Shown here piece after piece: positions 44,073-52,840 of a stretch of 64,000 nucleotides of DNA. Source of the DNA: DASSJT01 sp963715025 (GTDB lineage: Bacteria; Actinomycetota; Actinomycetes; Actinomycetales; Dermatophilaceae); the NCBI GenBank assembly GCA_963715025.1, contig CAVQQQ010000009.1:434001-498000 (forward strand), in the 5' to 3' direction. Position 1 is the first letter of the stretch; every line of letters starts with the position of its first letter. The translations under genes were made by a program, and so were the position numbers. The notes beneath the pieces were generated by a model. That model was given only the letters and a program-made list of their open reading frames with translations. It did no database searches and had not been told where the DNA came from.

Positions 44073-46691
44073 GTGAACGGTCATCAGGGTCGCCGGTTCG
44101 CACCCCCGCCCGTCACCGCTCAGATCATTCGCCGGGAACGGCTGTACGACAGGTTGGCGGTCCGTCCTGCTGCGCTCGTCCTGGGGAGTGCGGGGTACGG
44201 CAAGTCGATGCTTCTGGCGTCGTGGCTGGATGCCATGCCGCCGGCGGGCGTGGTGGCGTGGTTGGCGCTCGGCGCCAGCCACCAGGACGCGGGCCGCCTC
44301 GCCGCCGACCTGCTGGCGGCACTGCGCACGCCGGTGGCGGGCTCGCTGGGTGGTTCCCTGGGCGCCCTGGAGGCGCCTCCCGCGTTCGCCGACCACCTTG
44401 CGTTCATCGACTCCATCCACCAGGGCCTGTTCGACGCGGAGATCCCTCTAACCCTGGTCCTCGACGACGTCCAGCACCTCGCTGGCTCGGCCCGGGCTCT
44501 GGCGGTGGTGGACCACTTCATCGCGTGGGCGCCGCCCTCGACCAGGGTCGTCCTGGCGTCGCGCTCGATGCCGGGGCTGAGGCTCCAGCGGCTTCGGCTC
44601 GAGGACCGGCTGGAGTTCATCGGTCACGCTGACCTGGCCTTCACCGAAGAGGAGACCGCGTCGGCGGTGCGGTCCTGGGGCGTGCAGCTCGGGGCTGACG
44701 TCGTCGCGGAGCTGCACGCCCTGACCCAGGGGTGGCCGGCAGCTGTCCGGATGGCCGTTCTCGCGATGCGGGCCGGTGCTCGCCGCGATGTCATGATGGC
44801 CCTCCGCAAGGACGACGCCCTCGCCGGCTACCTGACGACCGAGGTGCTGGGCTCACTGGCGCCCGAGCTGCGTGAGTTCGTCGTCGACGCCACAGGGGAC
44901 GAGGTCGTGTGCCCCTCGTTGGTCGACGACGTGCGGGGTGCCCTCGACTCGGGGACGCTGCTGGAGCGTTGTGTCGAGGACGGCCTGTTCCTCACCCCCG
45001 AGAGCGGGGCCGATGGGGAGCCGTGGTTCCGGTGGCACGGCCTCTTCGCTACCCACATGCGTGCCCATCGCAGTGCGGATACCGTCCGGGCCGCCGAGCT
45101 GGAACGGAGGGCCGCGCTCTGGTGGCGTGACGTCGACGCCGATGTCGCGGTCACCCACGCGCTCGCCGCGCACGCTGACGAGCTGGCGGGCGAGATCGTC
45201 GCCTCGGCATGGCTGGGCGTCGCTCTGGGCGGTCGAGCGGACACCTGCAAGAGAATGGCCGCTGCCGTCCCCGACCACGTGAGGTCGGCAGCGGAGTCGC
45301 ACCTCGCCTTGGCCTTTGTCGCCGCCGAGGAGGGGGCCATCGACGTGGCCCGCGCGGAGCTCGCTGCGGCACGACGTCTGTCCGGCAGGCTGGCGGGCGC
45401 GGATCTCGCGCGCTTCGAGATGCGGGCGGCGGTGATCGAGCTGTTCGTGGTCCGGGACCGCGCCGCCCTGACCGAGTCCCTCGCGCGGGGTCACCGGCTG
45501 CTGGACGCGGCCGCGTCTGGGTCCGTGGACGTCGACGTCCCCACCGTGGCGCTCGTCAGGCTCTACGTTGGGATGAGCGAGGCCCGGCTCCTCGACAATC
45601 CGCTGGAAGCGGTGCGGCTGCTGCGGCAGGCGCGGGCGACCGCCGACCACGCCGGGTACGCGGCCCTGGGTCTGATGGCGCGGGCCGAGTCCTGCATCCC
45701 CTCGATCGCCCTCGGCCACATCGACGAGACCAGGCAGATCGCGGAGCAGGTCATCGCCGAGGCGAACTCGAAGGGCTGGGGGGACCTCCCCGGCACGGCG
45801 ACCGCCTACGGCTACCTCGGCTGGCTGGCGCTCTGGAGGGGCAAGCCCCGACGTGCTTTGCGCCTTCTCGCGCGGTGCGCCGACAACCTCCTGCCCAACG
45901 ACTGGGGAATGCTGGGGCTGGTGACCACGGTGCACGCCCAGGCCTGCCTGAGCGCTGCGGACCTCGATGGTGCGGAGCGGGACTGCAGGCAGGGACGCCA
46001 CCTGGCGGAGCACGGCCGGATGCCCGAGTGGTGGCCCTCGCTGCTCACCTCGCTCGACGCCATGGTGCTTGCGGAACGAGGTCATGTCGACGAGGCGCGG
46101 CTCTTGGTCGAGCGCCCCTCCGACGGTCCGGACTTCCACCTGGCGACGTGCTATCGGGCCATCGTTCAACTGAGGGCTGACCGCCCGGACCGGACGCTCG
46201 AGATCCTGGATACGATCCCACCCGATCGCATGTACCCCCACGTCGCGGGGACTGTCGAGGCGTTGCGGGCGCAGGGCCTCGCCGAGACGGGCGACGGCGC
46301 GGCTGCCCAGGTCGCCTTGGAGCGGGCGCTCGGAACGTCGGAGACATTCGGGTTCCTCGAGCCCTACCGCCTGGTCGGCATCCGGCTGCTGCCCCTCCTC
46401 ACCGATCACCTCCACACCGGAACCCGGCATCGGGACCACGCCGCGCAGGTCGTGCGGCGGCTGTCGGCCGAGCTGCAGCCGGCCGCTGCAAACTGGGGGG
46501 AGACTCTGACCCGCCGGGAGCGCAGCATCCTGAGCTTCCTAGCGACAGACCTCTCCCACACCGAGATCGCCCAGGCCGAGTGCATCTCCGTCAACACCGT
46601 GAAGACCCACGTCGCGCACATCTTCCGCAAGCTCGAGGTGGCCAACCGGCGTGCGGCTGTACGCCGGGCGGCCGAGCTGGGCATCCGCTGA
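44073..46691 (+). CDS. Large ATP-binding LuxR-family (LAL/MalT-like) regulator
   Basis: 872 residues. The N terminus has a Walker A GSAGYGKS (38-45) and Walker B TLVLDDVQHL in an AAA/NACHT-like module; the middle is helical repeats (TPR-like, from about 400 to 780); the C-terminal HTH LTRRERSILSFLATDLSHTEIAQAECISVNTVKTHVAHIFRKL is a classical LuxR DNA-binding domain. MalT-type proteins are activators switched by an inducer bound to the repeat region. The next four genes, in the same direction (DszB-like, rhodanese and two small proteins), are the obvious targets. The inducer is unknown. Confidence 0.92.
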   Translation: MNGHQGRRFAPPPVTAQIIRRERLYDRLAVRPAALVLGSAGYGKSMLLASWLDAMPPAGVVAWLALGASHQDAGRLAADLLAALRTPVAGSLGGSLGALEAPPAFADHLAFIDSIHQGLFDAEIPLTLVLDDVQHLAGSARALAVVDHFIAWAPPSTRVVLASRSMPGLRLQRLRLEDRLEFIGHADLAFTEEETASAVRSWGVQLGADVVAELHALTQGWPAAVRMAVLAMRAGARRDVMMALRKDDALAGYLTTEVLGSLAPELREFVVDATGDEVVCPSLVDDVRGALDSGTLLERCVEDGLFLTPESGADGEPWFRWHGLFATHMRAHRSADTVRAAELERRAALWWRDVDADVAVTHALAAHADELAGEIVASAWLGVALGGRADTCKRMAAAVPDHVRSAAESHLALAFVAAEEGAIDVARAELAAARRLSGRLAGADLARFEMRAAVIELFVVRDRAALTESLARGHRLLDAAASGSVDVDVPTVALVRLYVGMSEARLLDNPLEAVRLLRQARATADHAGYAALGLMARAESCIPSIALGHIDETRQIAEQVIAEANSKGWGDLPGTATAYGYLGWLALWRGKPRRALRLLARCADNLLPNDWGMLGLVTTVHAQACLSAADLDGAERDCRQGRHLAEHGRMPEWWPSLLTSLDAMVLAERGHVDEARLLVERPSDGPDFHLATCYRAIVQLRADRPDRTLEILDTIPPDRMYPHVAGTVEALRAQGLAETGDGAAAQVALERALGTSETFGFLEPYRLVGIRLLPLLTDHLHTGTRHRDHAAQVVRRLSAELQPAAANWGETLTRRERSILSFLATDLSHTEIAQAECISVNTVKTHVAHIFRKLEVANRRAAVRRAAELGIR

Positions 46692-46760
46692 AACGCGCAC
46701 TGATCTCATTCCCATGAGGTGACGCCGGTTCGTCTCGATCGGGTCAGGCTCGGCACGTCC

Positions 46761-46774
46761 ACACGTAAACGTGT
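46761..46774. promoter_or_regulatory. Palindrome upstream of the DszB-like cluster
   Basis: ACACGTAAACGTGT is a perfect 6-bp inverted repeat around AA, 28 bp before the ATG of the small gene at 46803. It may be the binding site of the LuxR regulator encoded just upstream or part of the promoter. No second copy was seen nearby. Confidence 0.45.
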
Positions 46775-46802
46775 CCACCCGTCGTCAGTGAGGGGGCGAG
46801 CC

Positions 46803-47018
46803 ATGCAGGTGCTGGTGTGGCTGCGCGGCGACGCGGACCCCGGTGACCTGTGGCCATATGACGGTCACTACCAACCGAGCGGGTCGGACGGTGTAGTCAC
46901 CGTCACGGTGCACGACAGCCACGACCTCGTCGGCCTGCTGCTCATGTTGGTCGGCGCAGGCGCCGAGATCCTCCAGGTCGAGTCGGTCGGTGGACAGGTC
47001 GATCCGCCCAACCGCTGA
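46803..47018 (+). CDS. Small protein preceding the DszB-like gene
   Basis: 71 residues from ATG 46803, after a clear GAGGGGG ribosome site. Reads MQVLVWLRGDADPGDLWPYD, then VTVTVHDSHDLVGLLLMLVGAGAEILQVESVGG, a beta-alpha-beta pattern. It has no signal peptide. The second half resembles in pattern the C terminus of the 77-residue protein encoded at 48802. I do not recognise a family. It is 126 bp upstream of the DszB-like gene. Confidence 0.6.
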   Translation: MQVLVWLRGDADPGDLWPYDGHYQPSGSDGVVTVTVHDSHDLVGLLLMLVGAGAEILQVESVGGQVDPPNR

Positions 47019-47143
47019 CGGCGATCTGGGTGATGCGAGACGTCATACCGGAAGAATGACGCCGGGGGGCGGTGCGGGAGGAAGCGTGGTGACTGAGCCA
47101 CCGACCACAAGGGCCGGTCGAGCCGGACTGGAAGGAGCCCATC

Positions 47144-48316
47144 ATGACCGCCACGGACACGCCGAGAGTGGCCACGACCGTGCCGTTGGACTGGAATGAG
47201 GTCTGGTTCACCAACTGCCCGATGGTCTCCGCCAACAACGTGGACCAGGAACTCGGGTGGTGCCGAGAGGAGTACAAGAAGATCGGAGTCGAGTACGCCT
47301 ACTTCCGACACGCCCCCGAGAACAACTGGTACCCCCACTACATCCATAACCTCGACAACCTGATCCGCTTCGGCGGCCTGTACCCGCCGATCCACGTCAA
47401 CGCGGATCTCCGCCGCACCGTGCTGCTAGGCGCGACGTGGGTCTACGAGGGCGGCTGCATGGCGGTGCGGGCCCGGGCCCAGGTCTTCCGGATGGAGGAC
47501 CTCAAAGGCAAGAAGATCGGCATCAGCAAGAGCCTGAACACCATCAAGAACGACTGGTGGCGCATCCAGGAGCACATGGGCATCGAGAACATGCTCAAGC
47601 TCCACGGCCTGACGATGGACGACATCGAGCTCGTCGAGTTCCCGTACGCGGACGACTGGTACGACAAGCCCGAGATGCTCGTCCCGCCGATGAACAACCC
47701 CTCGGAGCTGTGGATGCGCCGCGACCACAAGCACGACCTGGCCTTCCGCCCGCTGGAGACAGCACTCCTGAACGGCACCGTCGATGCCATCTACACCCAG
47801 AGCAAGGTCTTCCAGCACCTGCAGGAGGCCACGGGTCGGATCAAGATGATCGAGGACCTGTCCAGGTACCCGGACTGGACGATCCAGGTAGCCAACACCC
47901 CGGCCGTCATCACCTGCACGGAGGTGATGGCCGATGAGCACCCCGAGCTCGTCATCGCCTACATGAAGGCCATGATCAAGGTCGGCCGCTGGGCGAACGA
48001 AAACAAGCGTGCCGCTGGCGCGATCCTCAACCGCCAGACGTTCTACCTCGATGCCGAGGACACCTACCAGGGCATCAAGGACGTCGACATGGTGCCGAGC
48101 CTCAGTGCGCGGAACCTCGAGTGCGTCAAGGTCGGCAAGGACTTCATGTTCAGCCACGGTTACATCAAGAACGACTTCGACGTCGACGAGTGGGCGCGCC
48201 CGGATTTCCTGGAGAAGGCGGCCGAGGAAGTCCTCAAGGAGGAGTGGGAACGCCGGAGCTGGAGCAAGCTCCCCGCCGGAGGCGGGCTCGAGGTCGAAGG
48301 GACGCGGCTCGGCTGA
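47144..48316 (+). CDS. DszB-like sulfinate desulfinase homologue
   Basis: 390 residues, start ATG 47144 after GGAAGGAG. Automatic pipelines would call it an ABC substrate-binding protein, but it has no signal peptide and no ABC permease nearby. It aligns by eye with DszB, which removes sulfite from 2'-hydroxybiphenyl-2-sulfinate. The catalytic Cys27 motif SNCPV of DszB matches TNCPM (Cys25); His60...Arg70 in Hx9RFGG match His65...Arg75 in H-x9-RFGGLYPP, with the same 10-residue spacing. Further matches are DLKGKKIGIS, VDAIYTQ and the C-terminal DVDEWARPDFL (DszB LDQWAAPEFL). The real substrate is unknown; a sulfinate is the best guess. Confidence 0.75.
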   Translation: MTATDTPRVATTVPLDWNEVWFTNCPMVSANNVDQELGWCREEYKKIGVEYAYFRHAPENNWYPHYIHNLDNLIRFGGLYPPIHVNADLRRTVLLGATWVYEGGCMAVRARAQVFRMEDLKGKKIGISKSLNTIKNDWWRIQEHMGIENMLKLHGLTMDDIELVEFPYADDWYDKPEMLVPPMNNPSELWMRRDHKHDLAFRPLETALLNGTVDAIYTQSKVFQHLQEATGRIKMIEDLSRYPDWTIQVANTPAVITCTEVMADEHPELVIAYMKAMIKVGRWANENKRAAGAILNRQTFYLDAEDTYQGIKDVDMVPSLSARNLECVKVGKDFMFSHGYIKNDFDVDEWARPDFLEKAAEEVLKEEWERRSWSKLPAGGGLEVEGTRLG

Positions 48317-48346
48317 GCCACCAGCTCAAGGAAGGAAGAGGACGAG

Positions 48347-48742
48347 ATGACCAAGACCGTTATAGAGATGATCGGGGAGGCGCGAGCCAGGGTGGGCTCC
48401 GTGTCGCCCGCGGATGCGGCCGAGGAGCTGGCGTCGGGCAGGGCCGTGCTGGTCGACGTGCGCCAGTCCTCCGAGTGGGAACAGGGTCACATCGACCGGT
48501 CGGTCCCGGCGCCCAGAGGAATCCTCGAGTTCTTCGCTGACCCAACCAGCCCTCGCCACAACGAGGAGCTCGATGCCAACCGGCGGATGATCGTGGTGTG
48601 CCATTCGGGCGCGCGCGCCGCCCTCGCCGCGGCCACCTTGCAGGACATGGGATTTCAGGACGTGGCCATCCTCGAGGGCGGTCTCGCAGCCTGGATGGCA
48701 GCCGGACTGCCGGTCACCGATCACGAGTATGCCGGGATCTGA
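48347..48742 (+). CDS. Single-domain rhodanese
   Basis: 131 residues, 30 bp after the DszB-like gene. It has VLVDVRQSSEWEQGHIDRSVPAPRG, the active-site loop RMIVVCHSGARAALAA with the persulfide Cys, and the closing LEGGLAAWMAAGLPV. A six-residue active-site loop (CHSGAR) is typical of sulfurtransferases rather than Cdc25-type phosphatases. It could handle persulfide or thiosulfate sulfur, or turn sulfite into thiosulfate next to the desulfinase; this link is inferred from position. Confidence 0.9.
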   Translation: MTKTVIEMIGEARARVGSVSPADAAEELASGRAVLVDVRQSSEWEQGHIDRSVPAPRGILEFFADPTSPRHNEELDANRRMIVVCHSGARAALAAATLQDMGFQDVAILEGGLAAWMAAGLPVTDHEYAGI

Positions 48743-48801
48743 GCCGTCCGGGGGTGGTGCCCGACGCCACCACCCCCGGCTGGATCGGAGGTGAAGGTGG
48801 G

Positions 48802-49035
48802 ATGTCGATGAGACACTACGAGATCGTGGTGCAGGGCGCGCTCGATGACGGCGTCGTCGCCGAGCTCGATGCCATCGCCACCGCCATCACCCAGGCGCCC
48901 CCTGGGGCGCCCGGCGCCGCGACCACAGTGTTCCACGCCGAAATGGCGTCATCCGATGACCTCACCCATGTCCTGAAGGCGCTCGAGGACCTCGGGCTCG
49001 GGCTAAGCCGACTCCGGGTCCTTGACGATCAGTGA
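48802..49035 (+). CDS. Small protein following the rhodanese
   Basis: 77 residues from ATG 48802. Pattern beta-alpha-beta-alpha-beta: MRHYEIVVQGALDDGVVAELDAIATAI, then TTVFHAEMASSDDLTHVLKALEDLGLGLSRLRVLDD. This resembles ACT- or ferredoxin-like small folds. Its ending SSDDLTHVLKALEDLGL is similar in layout to HDLVGLLLMLVGAG in the 46803 product. Ribosome site GGAGGTGAAGGTGG. Family not recognised; likely the last gene of the DszB-like cluster. Confidence 0.6.
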   Translation: MSMRHYEIVVQGALDDGVVAELDAIATAITQAPPGAPGAATTVFHAEMASSDDLTHVLKALEDLGLGLSRLRVLDDQ

Positions 49036-49224
49036 GGCCTCCACCACCCACCCGCCCCACTCAGCCATCGGGCAGGACTGCACCCATCACCAGGTTGGCA
49101 ACCCTGGCTGGACATCACAACTAGACATCCACTGACTCTGGGCCCTCCGGCCAGCATGAAGCGCGGTGAACCGGCCTCGCCCAGAGCGGATGTGGGAAGA
49201 CCGCGCACCGTCGAGGAGGTCGAC

Positions 49225-49680
49225 ATGATCTGGGCAATTCTGGTGCTGGTGGGGGTCCCCATCTGGTTGTGCGCATTGGGCATCACTGCTTTGGTGTTCC
49301 GGGCGCGCGCCCTGCGCAAACGCCCCGGCAACATCCCGGTCCGCGTCTTGCGGCCCGGCTCCAACCGGTGGACCCGCGGGCAGGCCGTCTGGGTGTCTAC
49401 CGTCTTCGCCTGGCGGGGTAGCCCCGCGGCGTGGACCGAGGACCTGGTGCCTGTGGTGGCCATGCGGGTGCGGGCCTTGGATTCTGCCGAGCGTAAGAAG
49501 CTGCACCGTCTGGGCGAGGATCCGGCGGTCGCGGTGCTGTCCGCGGGTGGTGGCGAAACCCTCACGGTCGCCACACCCAACGAGCATGAGGTGGCACTGC
49601 TCGGTCCCTTTGCCACGGAGCACACCAGCGCCCACGCTTCAGCGCGCCGGACCGACCCGGCCGCCCGACCCGCGGGCTAG
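49225..49680 (+). CDS. DUF2550-like membrane protein
   Basis: About 151 residues from ATG 49225, seven bases after GAGGAGG. One N-terminal membrane helix, WAILVLVGVPIWLCALGITALVF, is followed by RARALRKRPGNIPVRVLRPGS, the usual juxtamembrane block of DUF2550, and a cytoplasmic beta domain. DUF2550 normally sits beside the atp operon; here it is beside an antiporter, so it may be a paralogue. Function is unknown. The 190-bp gap upstream contains nothing else. Confidence 0.65.
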   Translation: MIWAILVLVGVPIWLCALGITALVFRARALRKRPGNIPVRVLRPGSNRWTRGQAVWVSTVFAWRGSPAAWTEDLVPVVAMRVRALDSAERKKLHRLGEDPAVAVLSAGGGETLTVATPNEHEVALLGPFATEHTSAHASARRTDPAARPAG

Positions 49681-49689
49681 GGGGCCGGC

Positions 49690-50994
49690 GTGGACGCGAC
49701 CGTCATCGTCCTGATCACCGCGACGCTGTTCGCGTGGGGGTTGGTTTCGAGACGGCTCGAGCGGGCCGACCTGACGGCCCCGGTCGTGTTCGTCGCCCTC
49801 GGCGCGGCGCTGGCCTGGACCGGGATGGTGAACGGCCCCGAGGAGTCACAGGCGTTCACCCCGCTCGTCGAGATCACCCTGGTGTGGGTCCTGTTCTCGG
49901 ATGCCGCCCGGCTGCCCGTGCAGCAGCTGCGCCGCGACGTGGGGCGGTACGTCCGGCTGCTGGGCATCGGGTTACCCCTGACCATCGTCCTGGGCTGGGC
50001 CGTGGCCGCATGGTTCTTCCCCCAGCTCGGAATGTGGCTGGCCCTGTTCGTCGGCGCCGCGCTCGCGCCGACCGATTCCGCCCTCGGCGTCCCTGTGGTC
50101 ACCAACCCTGCCGTGCCGTCACGGATTCGCCAGCTGATCACCGTCGAGAGCGGCCTCAACGACGGCATCGCCACCCCGGTCGTCATGCTGGCGATCGCCG
50201 GCGCCGGCGCCGCCGCCGGCCTGGAGAACGCCGAAGGGGCCGGTCACGCCGTGGTGCAGCTGCTCCTCGGCGTCCTGATCGGCTCGGCCACCGGCGCCCT
50301 CGGCGGATGGCTGCTGCGAAGGGCGCGCCGGCGCGGTACCGCGGCCGAGGACTTCGCCGGCATTGCGGTTCTGGCCCTGGCCTTGCTCGCCTATGCCGGT
50401 GCCCTCGCGCTGGGCGGCAACGGTTTCGTCGCAGCATTCTGCGGGGGCGCGGCGTTCGGGGCGTGCGCTGGCCGCCGCGGCCCGGCCGAGCTGGTCTTCC
50501 TCGAGCAGATGGGCAGCCTGGTCTCGCTGCTGGTGTGGCTGGCCTTCGGCGCCATCGCGATTCCCATCATGCTCGAGCACATCGGCGTCCTGACCGTCGC
50601 GTATGCAGTGCTCAGCCTCACCCTGGTACGCATGCTTCCAGTCGCGCTGGCCTCGATCGGGGCCGGCCTTGACCGGGGCACCGTGCTGTTCGTGGGCTGG
50701 TTCGGCCCGCGCGGCCTGGCGTCGCTGGTGTTCGCGCTGCTCGCACTGGAAGCCCTGGGGCCTGTCGCCGACGAGGCTGTGGCCATCGTCACCCTTACCG
50801 TCCTGCTCAGCGTCCTAGCCCACGGGCTCAGCGCCGCACCGCTGGCCAACCGCTACGGAAGGGCTGCCGCCGCGGCCGGACCGGAGCCCGGAGGCCCCGT
50901 GGACGTGACTCCAGCCAGCCGCGGCTTGGCCCGTGAGGCGACGCCGGCTCACGCTCCTGGAAGGACGCCTATTCCGCGTCCCGAGGAGAAGTGA
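49690..50994 (+). CDS. Sodium/proton antiporter (CPA1-type)
   Basis: 434 residues with about 12 hydrophobic segments. The conserved ALAPTDSALGVPVVTNPAVPSRIRQLITVESGLNDGIATPVVM spans the Asp-containing ion site (P-T-D and E-S-G-L-N-D-G) of NhaP/CPA1 antiporters. It starts at GTG 49690, 10 bp after the DUF2550-like gene. The C terminus, after residue 390, is a Pro/Ala-rich hydrophilic tail that overlaps the next membrane-protein gene by about 60 bp. Exchanges H+ for Na+ or K+; which one is not visible. Confidence 0.9.
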   Translation: MDATVIVLITATLFAWGLVSRRLERADLTAPVVFVALGAALAWTGMVNGPEESQAFTPLVEITLVWVLFSDAARLPVQQLRRDVGRYVRLLGIGLPLTIVLGWAVAAWFFPQLGMWLALFVGAALAPTDSALGVPVVTNPAVPSRIRQLITVESGLNDGIATPVVMLAIAGAGAAAGLENAEGAGHAVVQLLLGVLIGSATGALGGWLLRRARRRGTAAEDFAGIAVLALALLAYAGALALGGNGFVAAFCGGAAFGACAGRRGPAELVFLEQMGSLVSLLVWLAFGAIAIPIMLEHIGVLTVAYAVLSLTLVRMLPVALASIGAGLDRGTVLFVGWFGPRGLASLVFALLALEALGPVADEAVAIVTLTVLLSVLAHGLSAAPLANRYGRAAAAAGPEPGGPVDVTPASRGLAREATPAHAPGRTPIPRPEEK

Positions 50995-51481
50995 GGCCCT
51001 TGTCGGGTACAGCCTCGGACTAGTCCCCTTTGCCGGCATCGCCTTCTTGTGGTTCATCGGCGTGGTGCGCGAACAACTGGCGGAGATCGAGGATCGTCTG
51101 TTCTCGACCGTCTTCCTGGGTAGTGGCGTGCTGTTTCGCGCCACCCTGTTCATCGGCGCCGTGACGACCAGCCGCTTGTTGGAGATGCTTGCCGGGGAGG
51201 ACGTCAACGCCAACATCTGGGCGTTCGGCCTCAGCAACACCCAGACGCTCATCTCGGTGTACGCGATGCGGATGGCGGCGGTCTTCACCCTGTCCGTCAG
51301 CACAGTCGGGTTGCGAACCTCCGCCATACCGCGCTGGATCTTCTACCTCGGGTATGCGGTCGCCCTGATCCTGCTCGTCGCCTCAGGTGAGCGCGACTGG
51401 ACACCGCTGCTCTTCCCCACCTGGGTTCTGCTCCTAAGCATCGTCATACTCCTCACCCGCCCGACCAACCGAGCCGGGTAG
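50933..51481 (+). CDS. Four-helix membrane protein of unknown function
   Basis: About 182 residues from GTG 50933, overlapping the antiporter 3' end in another frame. Hydrophobic segments: LVGYSLGLVPFAGIAFLWFIGVV, TVFLGSGVLFRATLFIGAVTT, a third in TLISVYAMRMAAVFTLSVSTVGL, and IFYLGYAVALILLVA. REQLAEIEDRLFSTVFLGS is a conserved-looking loop. The family is seen in actinobacteria but without known role to me. The 3' end overlaps the convergent sulfatase-maturase C terminus by 29 bp. Confidence 0.7.
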   Translation: MRRRRLTLLEGRLFRVPRRSEALVGYSLGLVPFAGIAFLWFIGVVREQLAEIEDRLFSTVFLGSGVLFRATLFIGAVTTSRLLEMLAGEDVNANIWAFGLSNTQTLISVYAMRMAAVFTLSVSTVGLRTSAIPRWIFYLGYAVALILLVASGERDWTPLLFPTWVLLLSIVILLTRPTNRAG

Positions 51482-52840
51482 CGGAGTTGAGGTTCGTTCT
51501 GACAGAGATATGCACTGGTGCGCCGTGGCAGGCCGGCCACGCCCGGCCGCTGCCGCAGGTGCAGGGTTCGTCCGCGGAGCGCTGTCGGTCTCGGAGCGCA
51601 TACCAGTCGCGAATGCCGGTGGCATCCGACCCGCGGGCAATGAGTCCGGCCATGATCCGCATCGGCTCGTCCACGTGCCGGAAGAACCGCTGGTAGCCGG
51701 CGCACAAGTAGTGCAATCCCGGGTCGCCTTCGGGCGTGGTCAGGAACCGGTCCTTGGGGCAGCCACCGTTGCAGGCGAAGCGCACGTCGCACCGCAGGCA
51801 GTACGGGGGAGAGTGTCGAGTTTGGCGTTCCCGAAGGCCTGCTGCTGTGCTGAGGTGGCGAGCTGCAGCAGGGGGCGTCCCTCCCTGATGTTGCCGAGCA
51901 GGTAGCCCTCCTCGACATAGTGATCGCAGGAGTAGAGGTCGCCGTTGTGCTCGAGGGCAAGGGCGGAGCCGCACGTCCTGGCGTGGACGCACATCCCCGC
52001 CTGGTCCATGCCCATCCAGTGGGCCAGTGCGGTGTCGAACATCTGGATGAAGACGTCCCCGACGTCGTGCCGCGCCCACTCCTCGAAGACCTCGACGGCG
52101 AACTGGCCGAACTGCTCGGCGCCCACGGTGCGGTGCGTGACGTGGTCACCCTCCTGGCGATAGAGCGGGCGCTCGCCCCTGCGTCGCCCCCAGCCGCTCT
52201 CTGCCAGGGGGAGCTGGTCGGCCGTGACCCGCTCCACGATAGGGATGAGCTGGATGAACTGCGCGCCAAGCTCATCGCGCAGGAACGCGTAAACCTCCCG
52301 GCCATGGTCGCCGTTGGCAGCATTGATGGTCGTGAGGGCATTCCAGTCGACTCCGTGCCGCTGCAAGACCTCCAGCCCGCGCAGGACGCGGTCGAAGGTG
52401 GGCTTGCCGCCCTTGTCGACGCGGTAGGCATCGTGCATCTCACGCGGCCCGTCAATGGACACACCCACGAGGAAGCCTTGCTCTTTCAGGAAGGCGCCCC
52501 ACTCGTCGTCAATCAGCGTCCCATTGGTCTGCAACGTGTTGAGCACCCGCTGCCCGGGCAGCCGGAACCGCTCCTCAAGTTCCAGTGTCTGGCGCATGAA
52601 CTCCAGACCCATCAGCGTGGGCTCCCCTCCCTGGAAGGCGACGACCACCTCGTCCGCCTGCCTGTGAGCCGCGAGGAGCTGGCTGATGTACGCCTCATGC
52701 ACCGCCGGGTCCATGTGGAAGGCACTGTCCGGGTACAGCTGGTCCTTCGAGAGGAAGAAGCAGTACTCGCAGTCGAGATTGCAGATGGCGCCGGTGGGTT
52801 TCGCCATCACATGGAAGGCGGCGGGTGCGGTCAGGGTCAA
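51453..52840 (-). pseudogene. Radical-SAM anaerobic sulfatase maturase (anSME) with SEC-C tail; frameshift at 51805-51809
   Basis: Oxidises the active-site Cys of sulfatases to formylglycine. TTG start at 52840 (MTLTAPAAFHVMAKPTG). The radical-SAM cluster motif is CNLDCEYC (Cys20, 24, 27) and FQGGEPTLMG follows. The frame is clean to NAKLDTL, where a five-G run (51805-51809, + strand) loses one base relative to the family. In the next frame PPYCLRCDVRFACNGGCPKDR is the SPASM domain that binds auxiliary clusters. The tail ends DEPCTCGSGRAWPACHG, a SEC-C zinc motif not usual in anSMEs. Repaired length is about 462 residues. Convergent with the four-helix membrane protein and divergent from the sulfatase operon. 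Confidence 0.87.

Noticed and set aside
47144..48316. ABC transporter substrate-binding protein
   Set aside because: No signal peptide or permease or ATPase gene; the DszB catalytic triad is retained instead.
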